DNA of 64,000 bases from Planctomycetota bacterium (GTDB taxonomy: Bacteria; Planctomycetota; UBA1135; GCA-002686595), in NCBI GenBank assembly GCA_016779225.1, contig JADHNZ010000002.1:44973-108972 (forward strand), in the 5' to 3' direction. The position numbers were made by a program, and so were the translations under genes. The notes beneath the pieces were generated by a model. The model ran no database searches. It saw nothing but the letters and a program-made list of their open reading frames with translations, and was not told where the DNA came from. Below are positions 36,168-44,087 of the stretch, piece after piece; the stretch's first letter is position 1, and every line of letters starts with the position of its first letter.

Positions 36168-37778
36168 TCAGAGCTGGAGGTGCTGGACCTGCTCGACCAC
36201 CGGGAGCCCCGCGATGGAGCGCACGGCCTCGTCGCTCGGCGCGTCGTAGAGGGAGAGGAACGCCGCGGCGAGGTTGTCCTCACCGTGGGGCGGCGCCAGC
36301 TCCACGCGGCGGATGTTGACCCCGTGGTCGCCGAGCAGCGAGCCGATGGAGCCGAGCACTCCGGGCCGGTCGTGGTGGCGGGTCAGCAGGAGGTGCCCCC
36401 GGGGCGAGAAGTCCACCCGCGCCCCGTTGACCGCGACGACGCGCGGCTCCCCGCCGAACACCGTTCCGCACAGCTCGACGCGCTGTCCCTCGCGCGTCGT
36501 GGCGCGGGCGCGGATCATGCTGCGGTACCCCAGGGAGTCCTCCTCCGTGCCGGAGAGGCTCTGCAGGCCGCGCTCACGGGCCAGCAGGGGGGCGTTCACG
36601 AGGTTGACCCCGATGTCGAGGGACTGCCCGAGGACGGCCCCGAGCAGGGACAGCTCCAGGTAGCGTCCCTCGTCCAGGCCGCTGACCTCGCCGCTGGTGA
36701 TGCACTCGACCTGCTGGATCGGGCCGGTGGCAGCCTGGGCCAGGAGCGCCCCGAGGCGGTCAGCGAGGACGCCATAGGGCCCGAGGACCCGCAGGCTGCG
36801 GGCGCTGAGGACCGGCGCATTCACCGCGTTGTGGGCCACGCCCTCCAGGAAGAACGAGGCCAGCTGCTCGGCGACCATCACGCTGACGGCCACCTGGGCC
36901 TCATGGGACGAGGCGCCCAGGTGCGGGGTGACCAGGACATCGTCGCGCGAGAGGAGCGGGTGGTCCGCCGGGGGCGGCTCCACCGCGAGGACGTCCAGCG
37001 CGGCGCCCGCGAGGTGCCCCGACTCGAGCAGCTCGACCAGCGCCTCCTCGTCCACCAGGCCTCCGCGTGCGGCGTTGATCACGCGCGCACCCTTGGGGAG
37101 CCGGGCCAGGCGCTCCCGCGAGAGCAGGTTGCGGGTCTGGTCGGTCAGGGGGACATGCAGGGTGACGAAGTCCACGCGCTCCAGCAGGTCGTCCAGCTCC
37201 AGCAGCTCGACCCCATCCACGGGCGAGCTGCCCGGAGGGAGGAAGGGGTCGTGGGCGACGACCTTCATGGAGAGGCCCATGGCACGGTCGGCCACCACGC
37301 GGCCGATCCGACCGAGGCCGACCACGCCCAGGGTCTTGCCGGTCAGCTCCGAGCCGAGCAGGCCCTTCTTGCTCCAGGTCCCCGAGCGCACGCGTCGATC
37401 CGCGCGGGTCAGGTTGCGGGACAGGGCGCACATCAGGCTGATCGCAAGCTCGCCGGTGGTCACCGTGTTCCCCGTGGGCGTGTTCATGACGACCACTCCG
37501 CGGGCGCTCGCCGCGGCGAGGTCCACATTGTCGACGCCCACGCCCGCGCGCCCCACGAGCTCGAGGTCCTGCGCGGCCTCGAGGACCCGTGCCGTGACCT
37601 TCGTGGCCGAGCGCACGAGCAGCGCCTGGACTCCGTCGAGGCGTGCAATGAGCTCGTCCTCGCTGAGGCCCGTGGCGACCACGGGCTCGAAGCCACGCTC
37701 ACGCAGGAGCGCGACTCCGTCGGGGTGGAGGTCATCGGCGATGATGACGCGGACTTCGCTGGCCTGGCGAGGAGTCAT
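36168..37778 (-). CDS. serA: D-3-phosphoglycerate dehydrogenase
   Basis: The 536-residue long-type SerA oxidises 3-phosphoglycerate to 3-phosphohydroxypyruvate with NAD+, the committing step of serine synthesis. The NAD-binding motif is VVGLGRIGRVVADRA near residue 150. Catalytic landmarks RGGLVDEEAL (Arg), DVLAVEPPP (Asp/Glu) and VTPHLGASSHEAQ (His) are intact. After about residue 315 come the intervening (ASB) domain and a C-terminal ACT domain (HLLLTRHHDRPGVLGSIGSL), which allows allosteric control, typically by serine. It is followed on the same strand by serB and the aminotransferase. Confidence 0.95.
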   Translation of the reverse strand: MTPRQASEVRVIIADDLHPDGVALLRERGFEPVVATGLSEDELIARLDGVQALLVRSATKVTARVLEAAQDLELVGRAGVGVDNVDLAAASARGVVVMNTPTGNTVTTGELAISLMCALSRNLTRADRRVRSGTWSKKGLLGSELTGKTLGVVGLGRIGRVVADRAMGLSMKVVAHDPFLPPGSSPVDGVELLELDDLLERVDFVTLHVPLTDQTRNLLSRERLARLPKGARVINAARGGLVDEEALVELLESGHLAGAALDVLAVEPPPADHPLLSRDDVLVTPHLGASSHEAQVAVSVMVAEQLASFFLEGVAHNAVNAPVLSARSLRVLGPYGVLADRLGALLAQAATGPIQQVECITSGEVSGLDEGRYLELSLLGAVLGQSLDIGVNLVNAPLLARERGLQSLSGTEEDSLGYRSMIRARATTREGQRVELCGTVFGGEPRVVAVNGARVDFSPRGHLLLTRHHDRPGVLGSIGSLLGDHGVNIRRVELAPPHGEDNLAAAFLSLYDAPSDEAVRSIAGLPVVEQVQHLQL

Positions 37779-37995
37779 GGCTGGTTCTGGCGCTGGTACT
37801 GGCGCTGGGGCTGATCAGGGGCGAGGGGTGTGAGCGGCGACCGGTCGCCCCTCGGGAGGCTGGCGCGGCGGCGGCGGGGGAGACTGGGCCGGGCCGGGGC
37901 CGGATGCAACCGGCTGGCTGGCGGGCCTGCGGACTCGGGGCGCGGCGGGGAGCAGGCGGCGGGGACGAGGAGCGGGGAGGCGGGCGTGCAGCGAC

Positions 37996-38595
37996 TCAGC
38001 TGCGCAGGGCCGCGCGGATCAGCTGCTCGAGATCCGCGTCGCCGGTCTGCTCGAGGGCGGCCTCCACGCGCTGACGCGCGTCCTTCTCGGCATAGCCGAT
38101 CGACACCAGGGCTGCGGTCGCGTCCGCGACCCGCGGGTTCTCGGGGGCCGTGGCCGCGGGCTTGAGCACCCCCGGCCGCAGCTCGCAGCCGGCGGCGAAC
38201 TCCTCGGCGCGGTCGGCCAGGTCGAGGACGATCTGCTCGGCGGTCTTCTTGCCGACGCCCTTCGCGCGGGTGAACACCTTGGCCTCGCGGGCCTGCAGGG
38301 CCTGGACCAGCTCGGTCCGGTCGAGGGCCGAGAGGATCGCGAGCCCCATGCTCGGGCCCACCCCGCGGACCTTCAGCAGCAGCCGGAAGAGGTCGCGGTC
38401 CTCGCGGCCTCCGAAGCCATACAGGGTGTGTGCGTCCTCGCGGACCACCAGGTGCACCCACACGCGCGCGCGCTCGCCGAGGGCGGGCAGGCGCCCGACG
38501 AGGGGCGTGCGCAGTTCGTAGCCCACGCCGCCCACATCGAGCACCAGCGCGGCGGCGAGCCGCGCAGCGACGGTCCCCTCGAGGTACTCGTACAC
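37996..38595 (-). CDS. ruvA: Holliday junction branch-migration protein RuvA
   Basis: The 199-residue protein has the three RuvA domains: an OB fold (YEYLEGTVAARL, VGGVGYELRTPL), a double helix-hairpin-helix (VRGVGPSMGLAIL, AKGVGKKTAEQIVLDL) and a C-terminal RuvB-binding domain (DATAALVSIGYAEKDARQRV). RuvA tetramers hold the four-way junction while RuvB drives migration. RuvB and RuvC are not in the window. The GTG start lies 4 bases after the stop of the TPR/alpha-CTD gene, so the two probably form an operon. Confidence 0.95.
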   Translation of the reverse strand: MYEYLEGTVAARLAAALVLDVGGVGYELRTPLVGRLPALGERARVWVHLVVREDAHTLYGFGGREDRDLFRLLLKVRGVGPSMGLAILSALDRTELVQALQAREAKVFTRAKGVGKKTAEQIVLDLADRAEEFAAGCELRPGVLKPAATAPENPRVADATAALVSIGYAEKDARQRVEAALEQTGDADLEQLIRAALRS

Positions 38596-38599
38596 GGGC

Positions 38600-39916
38600 T
38601 CAGTCTTCGCCCTTGAGCTTCAGTCCGTACTCGGACAGCTTGCCCTTGAGCTCCAGGAGACTCGTGACGCCGAAGTTCGGCATGCCCAGCAGCTCGTCCT
38701 CGGAGTGCTGGGTGACCTCGCCGAGGGTGAGGCAGCCCAGGTTCTCGACCGTGCGGCGCGCGCGGATCGAGAGCTTGAGCTCGGTGATCGACTTGTTGCG
38801 CGGGTCGTTGGGGTCCCCGCCGCCCACGGCGCCCGGGCCGCGGTCGATGGCGTGGACGGCCTCCTCGCGCTGCATCCCCAGGCGGAGCCCCTTGCTGGTG
38901 AGGATCTCCTTGATCTCCTGCAGGCTGGTCTCACCGAAGTTCTTGTAGGTGAGCAGCTCGTTCTCGGTCTTCTTGACCAGGTCACCGAGGGTGACGATGT
39001 CCATCTTGGCCAGGCAGTTGCGGGCGCGGACGGAGAGCTCGAAGTCCGTGATGGGCGTGCGCAGGATCTGGTTGAGGCGATCCTCCTTCCGCTCCAGATC
39101 CTCGTCGTAGTACATCTCCATGCCGGCCAGGGCATCGCGCAGGTAGAGGCGCGCGCGGCCGTCCATGGGGTAGGTCTTGGCGACCATGTCGTAGCAGGCG
39201 GCTGCGTCCTGATCGCGCCCCAGGTCCTCGTAGAGAACGCCGAGGTTGTTCAGCACGGAGGCGTCCGCCGGGAGGATGCGCACGAGCACCTCGTAGGCCT
39301 CGAGGGCCAGGTCCTCGTGACCGGCCCGCTCGGCGAGGTAGCCCAGCCGGAAGAGGTTGCGGCGATGGGTGCCGTCCACATCGCGCGCCTGTCCGTAGGC
39401 CTCGAGGGCGGCCTCGTCCTCGCCGCGCAGCTCGGCGACGCGCCCGGCGAGGTAGCGGCCCTCGGCGCTGGGGTGGAAGGGCTGCGGAGCGGCGGCGAGC
39501 GCCTGCTCCAGGGCGTCCGCGGCGGCCTCCTCACCGTCCTTGTTCAGGGCCTCGTCACAGAGGGCGTCGAGCGCGGCTCCGCGGGGGCGCGGCTCGTCGG
39601 GGTACTTCTCGCTCAGGCGCTCGAAGATCGCGCGGGCCTCGCCGGCGCGCCCCAGGCTCATGAGCGCGTTACCGCGCGTGAAGGCAGCCACATCGTCACC
39701 CTCGTGCGCGGCCAGGAGCGCGGCGGCCTCCTCGTAGCGACCGGCCATCCACATCCCCAGGCCCTTGCGGCGTCCGGGGTCGCCGCCGTCCTCGAGGCGC
39801 TCGACCTGGCGGGAGAAGGACTGGAAGCTGTCCTTGCGTCCGTAGACGTCCGCGCGCTCGGTGAGCAGGGAGCCGAAGCTCGGGATGGGATCGGAGGCGA
39901 TGTCGAAGGGGGCCAT
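38600..39916 (-). CDS. TPR protein with two RNA polymerase alpha C-terminal-like domains
   Basis: The 438-residue protein has a helical TPR region from about residue 50 to 265 (EGRYLAGRVAELRGEDEAA, NNLGVLYEDLGRDQDAAACY). Two domains resembling the RNA polymerase alpha C-terminal domain follow: PITDFELSVRARNCLAKMDI through FGETSLQEIKEIL, and SITELKLSIRARRTVENLG through FGVTSLLELKGKL. In alpha these HhH-type domains bind UP-element DNA and activators. Lacking the alpha N-terminal domain, this protein cannot replace alpha; it may compete with or recruit polymerase. The architecture is a known feature of planctomycetes. It leads ruvA by 4 bases and has a convincing promoter 93 bp upstream. Confidence 0.85.
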   Translation of the reverse strand: MAPFDIASDPIPSFGSLLTERADVYGRKDSFQSFSRQVERLEDGGDPGRRKGLGMWMAGRYEEAAALLAAHEGDDVAAFTRGNALMSLGRAGEARAIFERLSEKYPDEPRPRGAALDALCDEALNKDGEEAAADALEQALAAAPQPFHPSAEGRYLAGRVAELRGEDEAALEAYGQARDVDGTHRRNLFRLGYLAERAGHEDLALEAYEVLVRILPADASVLNNLGVLYEDLGRDQDAAACYDMVAKTYPMDGRARLYLRDALAGMEMYYDEDLERKEDRLNQILRTPITDFELSVRARNCLAKMDIVTLGDLVKKTENELLTYKNFGETSLQEIKEILTSKGLRLGMQREEAVHAIDRGPGAVGGGDPNDPRNKSITELKLSIRARRTVENLGCLTLGEVTQHSEDELLGMPNFGVTSLLELKGKLSEYGLKLKGED

Positions 39917-40008
39917 GAAGGGGTCCGGGCGGGGTTCCGGTTCGGGGGGAGGGGGGCTCGTGCGCTCCGGCTCGGATCCGGTTCCGCAGGGCCCCCGTGA
40001 AGCCCGGG

Positions 40009-40038
40009 AGTTTAGGAGCGGGCGGCTGCGGGCGTCAA
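40009..40038 (-). promoter_or_regulatory. Candidate promoter of the TPR/alpha-CTD-ruvA operon
   Basis: Read on the minus strand, TTGACG (40038-40033) and TAAACT (40014-40009) are 18 bp apart, a near-consensus sigma70 pair. The -10 ends about 92 bases before the ATG. Confidence 0.6.
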
Positions 40039-40096
40039 ATCCAGGAGGGCATCCCCGGGACGCCAGCGGGGGCGTCACGGGCCGCGGGCGTGGCGC

Positions 40097-40125
40097 TTGG
40101 ATCGCGCTGCGACCGTTGCTAGCGT
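40097..40125 (+). promoter_or_regulatory. Candidate murA promoter
   Basis: TTGGAT (40097-40102) and TAGCGT (40120-40125) are 17 bp apart, in the divergent gap. The start codon of murA is about 256 bases further on, so the transcript would have a long leader. Confidence 0.5.
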
Positions 40126-40381
40126 TGCCTCGGCAGCGCCTCTCGGGCGCCGTGCGCCAGCGGGCCAGGCTCTCACCGAGAGCGGCCTGCGGGAGCGCGG
40201 TCCCCCGCCGGGGCGCGCAGCACCCTCCGGGCCCCGTGGCCCGGGGGCGCTCCGAGCTCCCCTGGGCAGGGGAGGGAGGGGTGACCGCACACGGCGACAT
40301 CACCGCCGGCAGCCCGCACGGCCGCCGGCACCACGCGCTGCTCCCCCGGGAGGAGCGCCAGACCGCATCGAGGGGACAGGC

Positions 40382-41671
40382 TTGAAGAAGATGATCGTGG
40401 AGGGGGGGCGCCCCCTCGAGGGGGAGATCCACACCGCAGGGGCCAAGAACGCCGTCCTGCCGATGATGGCCGGGGCCCTGCTGGGCCGCGGCCGGGTGCA
40501 CCTGCGCGGGGCTCCGAAGCTGCGGGATGTGCGCTTCATGACCTCCCTCCTGCGGGATCTGGGGGCACCGACCGAGCAGGCGGCCAATGGGGACCTGGAG
40601 ATCGACGCCTCGGGCGACCTCTCCTCCCGCGCGCCCTATGACACGGTCCGTCGCATGCGCGCCTCGATCTGCGTCCTGGGCCCGCTCCTTGCCCGCCAGG
40701 GCCGAGTGGAGGTGAGCCAGCCCGGCGGCTGCGTCTTTGGACTGCGGCCGATCGATGTGCACATCCGCGGCCTCCGCGCGCTGGGCGCGGACATCTCCCT
40801 CGAGAACGGGAACATCCAGGCCAAGGTCCCCCCGGGCGGCCTGAGGGGCGCGCGGATGTACCTGGGCTCGGCCTTCGGGTCCACCGTGCTCGGGACCGCG
40901 AATGTCCTGATGGCCGCGACCCTGGCCAAGGGCATGACCCAGATCCAGGGGGCCGCCTGCGAGCCCGAGATCGTGGCCCTCGCCGACCAGCTGAACGCCA
41001 TGGGGGCGCGGATCACCGGGCACGGCTCGCCCATCATCGAGATCGAGGGCGTGGACGAGCTGGGCGGCGCCGAGGTGGATGTGATCCCCGATCGCATCGA
41101 GGCCGGGACCTATGCCCTGATGGGGGCCATGACCGGCGGCCGGGTGCGCGTCACGGGCTGCCGACCCGATCACCTACTGATCCTGCTGGACATGATGAGC
41201 TCGGCGGGCCTGCCCTTCGAGGTCGGCCCCGACTGGATCGAGACCCAGGCTCGCGATCCCCGCGAGGCGCCCGTGCGCTCCACGGATGTCAGCACCAATG
41301 TCTACCCGGGGTTCCCCACGGACCTGCAGGCCCAGTGGATGGCCCTGATGACGCAGGCCGACGGGATCAGCCTCATCAGCGAGCGCATCTATCCCGAGCG
41401 CTGGACCCACATCCCCGAGCTGATGAGGCTTGGGGCCGACATCCGGCGCCAGAACAACGCGGCCGTGGTGCGCGGGGTGGACCGCCTCAGCGGTGCCCCT
41501 GTGATGGCCTCGGACCTCCGTGCCTCGGCGGCCCTGGTGATGGCGGGGCTGGTGGCCGACGGGCGTACCGAGGTGCGCCGCATGTACCACCTCGAGCGCG
41601 GCTACGAGGCCATGGAGCAGCGGCTCGAGGCCATTGGCGCCGGCGTGATGATGGTCGAAGAGGACGAGTGA
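40382..41671 (+). CDS. murA: UDP-N-acetylglucosamine 1-carboxyvinyltransferase
   Basis: The 429-residue enzyme transfers enolpyruvate from PEP to UDP-GlcNAc, the first committed step of peptidoglycan synthesis. AGAKNAVLPMMAG near residue 22 carries the catalytic Lys and Asn. The mobile loop PGGCVFGLRPIDVHI holds the PEP/fosfomycin-reactive Cys117, so the enzyme should be of the fosfomycin-sensitive type. The TTG at 40382 (MKKMIVEGG) is preferred over the ATG at 40391, because GAGGGG at 40370-40375 is 6 bases from the TTG and 15 from the ATG. Intact MurA fits the view that planctomycetes make peptidoglycan. Confidence 0.95.
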   Translation: MKKMIVEGGRPLEGEIHTAGAKNAVLPMMAGALLGRGRVHLRGAPKLRDVRFMTSLLRDLGAPTEQAANGDLEIDASGDLSSRAPYDTVRRMRASICVLGPLLARQGRVEVSQPGGCVFGLRPIDVHIRGLRALGADISLENGNIQAKVPPGGLRGARMYLGSAFGSTVLGTANVLMAATLAKGMTQIQGAACEPEIVALADQLNAMGARITGHGSPIIEIEGVDELGGAEVDVIPDRIEAGTYALMGAMTGGRVRVTGCRPDHLLILLDMMSSAGLPFEVGPDWIETQARDPREAPVRSTDVSTNVYPGFPTDLQAQWMALMTQADGISLISERIYPERWTHIPELMRLGADIRRQNNAAVVRGVDRLSGAPVMASDLRASAALVMAGLVADGRTEVRRMYHLERGYEAMEQRLEAIGAGVMMVEEDE

Positions 41672-41828
41672 CCCGCAAGGGCGGTGGGGAGGCCTCGGCC
41701 GGCCTCTCTGCCGGCCCCCTCGCTGCGGCGGCCGGCCCCTCCGCTCGCCCCGTCCGGAGGCGCTCCTCGTTGGCGCTGCCCGGTGGCGCCCCTCCGCCCC
41801 AGGGGCTAAGTTGCCCGGTCCACCGGCC

Positions 41829-43424
41829 ATGTTCGAGACCCTCACCAAACGCCTCACGGGCTCCTTCTCCTTCCTGCGCGGTCGCCAGGAGCTGACCGAG
41901 GAGAATGTCGCCGAGGGCCTCAAGCAGGTGCGCCAGGCCCTGCTGGAGGCCGATGTGCACTTCCAGGTCGCCCGCCGGTTCACCGACAGCGTGCGGGAGC
42001 GCGCCCTGGGGGCCGACCGCTTGGCCGGCGTGGACGCCTCGAACCAGTTCGTCCACGCGGTCCATCAGGAGCTCGTGGAGCTCATGGGCCCCGAGGACGC
42101 CCGGCTTCCGGTGGCCAAGCAGGGACCCACCGTGGTGCTGCTCGCCGGCCTCCAGGGGGCGGGCAAGACCACGACCTGCGCCAAGCTGGCCCGCCTGCTG
42201 CGGGACGAGCACAAGCGCCGCCCCCTGATGGTCGCGGCCGATGTGAAGCGACCCGCCGCGGTCGAGCAGCTGCGCGTCCTGGGCCAGCGCCTGGATGTTC
42301 CGGTGTTCCACCTCGAGGGCGCCACGCCCCCCGAGGTCTGCCGTGCGGGCCTGGAGGAGGCCCGCCGCACGGGGGCGGACCTCGTGCTGCTGGACACGGC
42401 CGGGCGCCTGCACGTGGACGAGGCCCTCATGGACGAGGTGGCGCAGATCGCCGCCGTGACCCAGCCCCACGCACAGGTGCTCGTGGTGGACGCCATGACC
42501 GGCCAGGACGCCGTGCGCTCGGCGGAGGCGTTCCACGAGCGGCTGGACCTCACGGGCGTGATCCTCACCAAGCTCGACGGAGATGCCCGCGGCGGGGCAG
42601 CCCTCTCCATCAAGGAGGTCACGGGCGCCCCGATCCTGTTCGTGGGCACGGGCGAGAAGATCGAGGACCTAGACGCCTTCAGCGCCGAGCGCATGGCGGG
42701 GCGCATCCTCGGCATGGGCGATGTCGTGGGGCTCGTCGATCAGGCCCAGAAGACCATCGACGAGACCGAGGCCCAGGCGAGCTTCGAGAAGCTCGTCATG
42801 GGGACCTTCACCCTCCAGGACATGTTCTCCATGATCCGGATGGTCCGGAAGCTGGGCCCCATGAAGAAGGTGCTGGGGATGATGCCCGGCATGGGCCAGC
42901 TGGCCGACATGGATGTGGACGAGCGTCAGTTCGACCGGCTCGAGGCCCTGTTCCTCTCGATGACCCCCCGGGAGCGGCTCAAGCCGGATCTGCTGGACCT
43001 CTCTCGGAGGCGGCGGGTCGCCCGGGGCGCCGGCCAGCCGGTCAACGCGGTCAATGACCTGGTCAAGCGCTACGGCCAGATGAAGAAGGCCATGAAGCAG
43101 CTGGGCAAGCTGGGCCTGGGCTCGCGGATCGGCGCCAAGGACAAGCGGGCGGCCCTGGCAGGCCTCTCGGACACCGGGGCCATGGTCGATCCCGGGGCCG
43201 GCGGCGGCGGAGGCCTCTTCGGGGGCCTCGGAGGCGGCCTGGGAGGGCTCTTTGGCGGGGGCGGAGGCATGCCCGACATGGGGGGGATGGACCCCTCGGC
43301 CCTGATGGGAGGCACCAACCCCATGGGCTCCTCGGCCACCCGCAAGAGCGGCCGGGCCGACGACAAGCGCCGCAAGGAGAAGGCCAAGGCCAAGCAGCGG
43401 CGCAAGAACCGGCGCAAGAAGTAG
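41829..43424 (+). CDS. ffh: Signal recognition particle protein Ffh with Gly-rich basic tail
   Basis: The 531-residue GTPase binds signal sequences and 4.5S RNA and targets membrane proteins co-translationally. The N domain is at residues 1-95. The G domain has GLQGAGKTTT (107-116), DTAGR, TKLDGDARGG and LFVGTGEK. The methionine-rich M domain follows from about 325. Beyond the usual end (near residue 450) there is an unusual extension: a Gly/Phe-rich stretch, then Gly/Met repeats, then a strongly basic Lys/Arg tail of about 35 residues. The ATG at 41829 follows a TAAGTT box. It is followed by rpsP, a linkage common in bacteria, though rimM, trmD and rplS are absent here. Confidence 0.95.
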   Translation: MFETLTKRLTGSFSFLRGRQELTEENVAEGLKQVRQALLEADVHFQVARRFTDSVRERALGADRLAGVDASNQFVHAVHQELVELMGPEDARLPVAKQGPTVVLLAGLQGAGKTTTCAKLARLLRDEHKRRPLMVAADVKRPAAVEQLRVLGQRLDVPVFHLEGATPPEVCRAGLEEARRTGADLVLLDTAGRLHVDEALMDEVAQIAAVTQPHAQVLVVDAMTGQDAVRSAEAFHERLDLTGVILTKLDGDARGGAALSIKEVTGAPILFVGTGEKIEDLDAFSAERMAGRILGMGDVVGLVDQAQKTIDETEAQASFEKLVMGTFTLQDMFSMIRMVRKLGPMKKVLGMMPGMGQLADMDVDERQFDRLEALFLSMTPRERLKPDLLDLSRRRRVARGAGQPVNAVNDLVKRYGQMKKAMKQLGKLGLGSRIGAKDKRAALAGLSDTGAMVDPGAGGGGGLFGGLGGGLGGLFGGGGGMPDMGGMDPSALMGGTNPMGSSATRKSGRADDKRRKEKAKAKQRRKNRRKK

Positions 43425-43434
43425 CGGTCCTTGG

Positions 43435-43463
43435 TGGACAGCGGGGGGGGCCGTTGGCATCAT
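43435..43463 (+). promoter_or_regulatory. Candidate rpsP promoter
   Basis: TGGACA (43435-43440) and CATCAT (43458-43463) are 17 bp apart, beginning 10 bases after the ffh stop. The predicted leader to the rpsP ATG is about 55 bases. Confidence 0.5.
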
Positions 43464-43524
43464 GTGCGGCCGATATCAGCGCCCAGGGCCCTCCAGGGCG
43501 CCCCGGGACACCCCCCGATCGCCC

Positions 43525-43956
43525 ATGGCCGTCGTCATCAGACTCAAGCGTACCGGTCGGCGCAACCGCGCCTGCTACCGCATCTCCGTTGCTGACTCGC
43601 GCTCGCCGCGGGACGGCCGCGTCCTCGAGAACCTGGGTCTCTACGACCCCGTGCACCCGACCAAGGAGCAGCAGAGCACCCTCGATGTCGAGCGTGCCCG
43701 CCACTGGCTCGGGCTGGGGGCAACCCCCAGCGAGACCGTGCGCTCCCTGTTCAAGCGCCACGGCGTCTTCACCGACTGGGGCCAGCCGGCCAAGCCGCGC
43801 AAGCGTCCCGGTCGCAAGAAGGTGACCGCAACCCGCACCGCCCGCATCGCGACCAAGGCGGCCCGCACCGACGCCAAGAAGGCGCGGCACTCGGCCCGGG
43901 TCGCTGCCAAGCGGGCGGCCGCCAAGGCCGAAGCCTCCGCCGAAGAAGGCGCGTGA
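43525..43956 (+). CDS. rpsP: 30S ribosomal protein S16 with basic C-terminal extension
   Basis: Residues 1-85 are a normal S16 (AVVIRLKRTGRRNRACYRI, VADSRSPRDGR, LGLYDP, a TPSETVRSLFKRHGVF end). The protein then continues for about 60 residues of Ala/Lys/Arg-rich sequence, giving 143 residues against the usual 80-90. The tail resembles those of ffh upstream and the histone-like protein downstream. S16 helps assemble the small subunit. The ATG at 43525 yields the canonical N-terminus; a frame open from 43462 is not protein-like. Confidence 0.93.
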   Translation: MAVVIRLKRTGRRNRACYRISVADSRSPRDGRVLENLGLYDPVHPTKEQQSTLDVERARHWLGLGATPSETVRSLFKRHGVFTDWGQPAKPRKRPGRKKVTATRTARIATKAARTDAKKARHSARVAAKRAAAKAEASAEEGA

Positions 43957-43966
43957 CTCCAGGCCC

Positions 43967-43985
43967 CGCGCCGCCAAGCGGCGCG
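43967..43985. terminator. Short hairpin after rpsP
   Basis: CGCGCCGC and GCGGCGCG pair around CAA about 10 bases past the rpsP stop. It is a short GC stem without U-tract and may terminate or attenuate. Confidence 0.4.
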
Positions 43986-44087
43986 TGCGCACAGCGATCC
44001 GCCGCGACCGGGGCCTCCCCGGCGCGGCGGTTCCCCTAGACAGGACCCCCGTCCGCCCCTCGGCTCCCCCGACCCACACCCCTCTCC

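Larger units (their letters stand above)
39917..40381. other. Divergent intergenic region of the alpha-CTD and murA genes
   Basis: This 465-base gap holds one promoter for each direction (listed separately) and leaves murA with a leader of roughly 250 bases. The distal part, about 40190-40380, is very GC-rich and can fold, but I recognise no riboswitch. The ORFs here are extensions of neighbours without protein character. Confidence 0.5.

Noticed and set aside
37779..37820. CTGGCGCTGGTACTGGCGCTGG direct repeat as an operator
   Set aside because: It is a short imperfect repeat just before serA with no second copy elsewhere; chance is likely.
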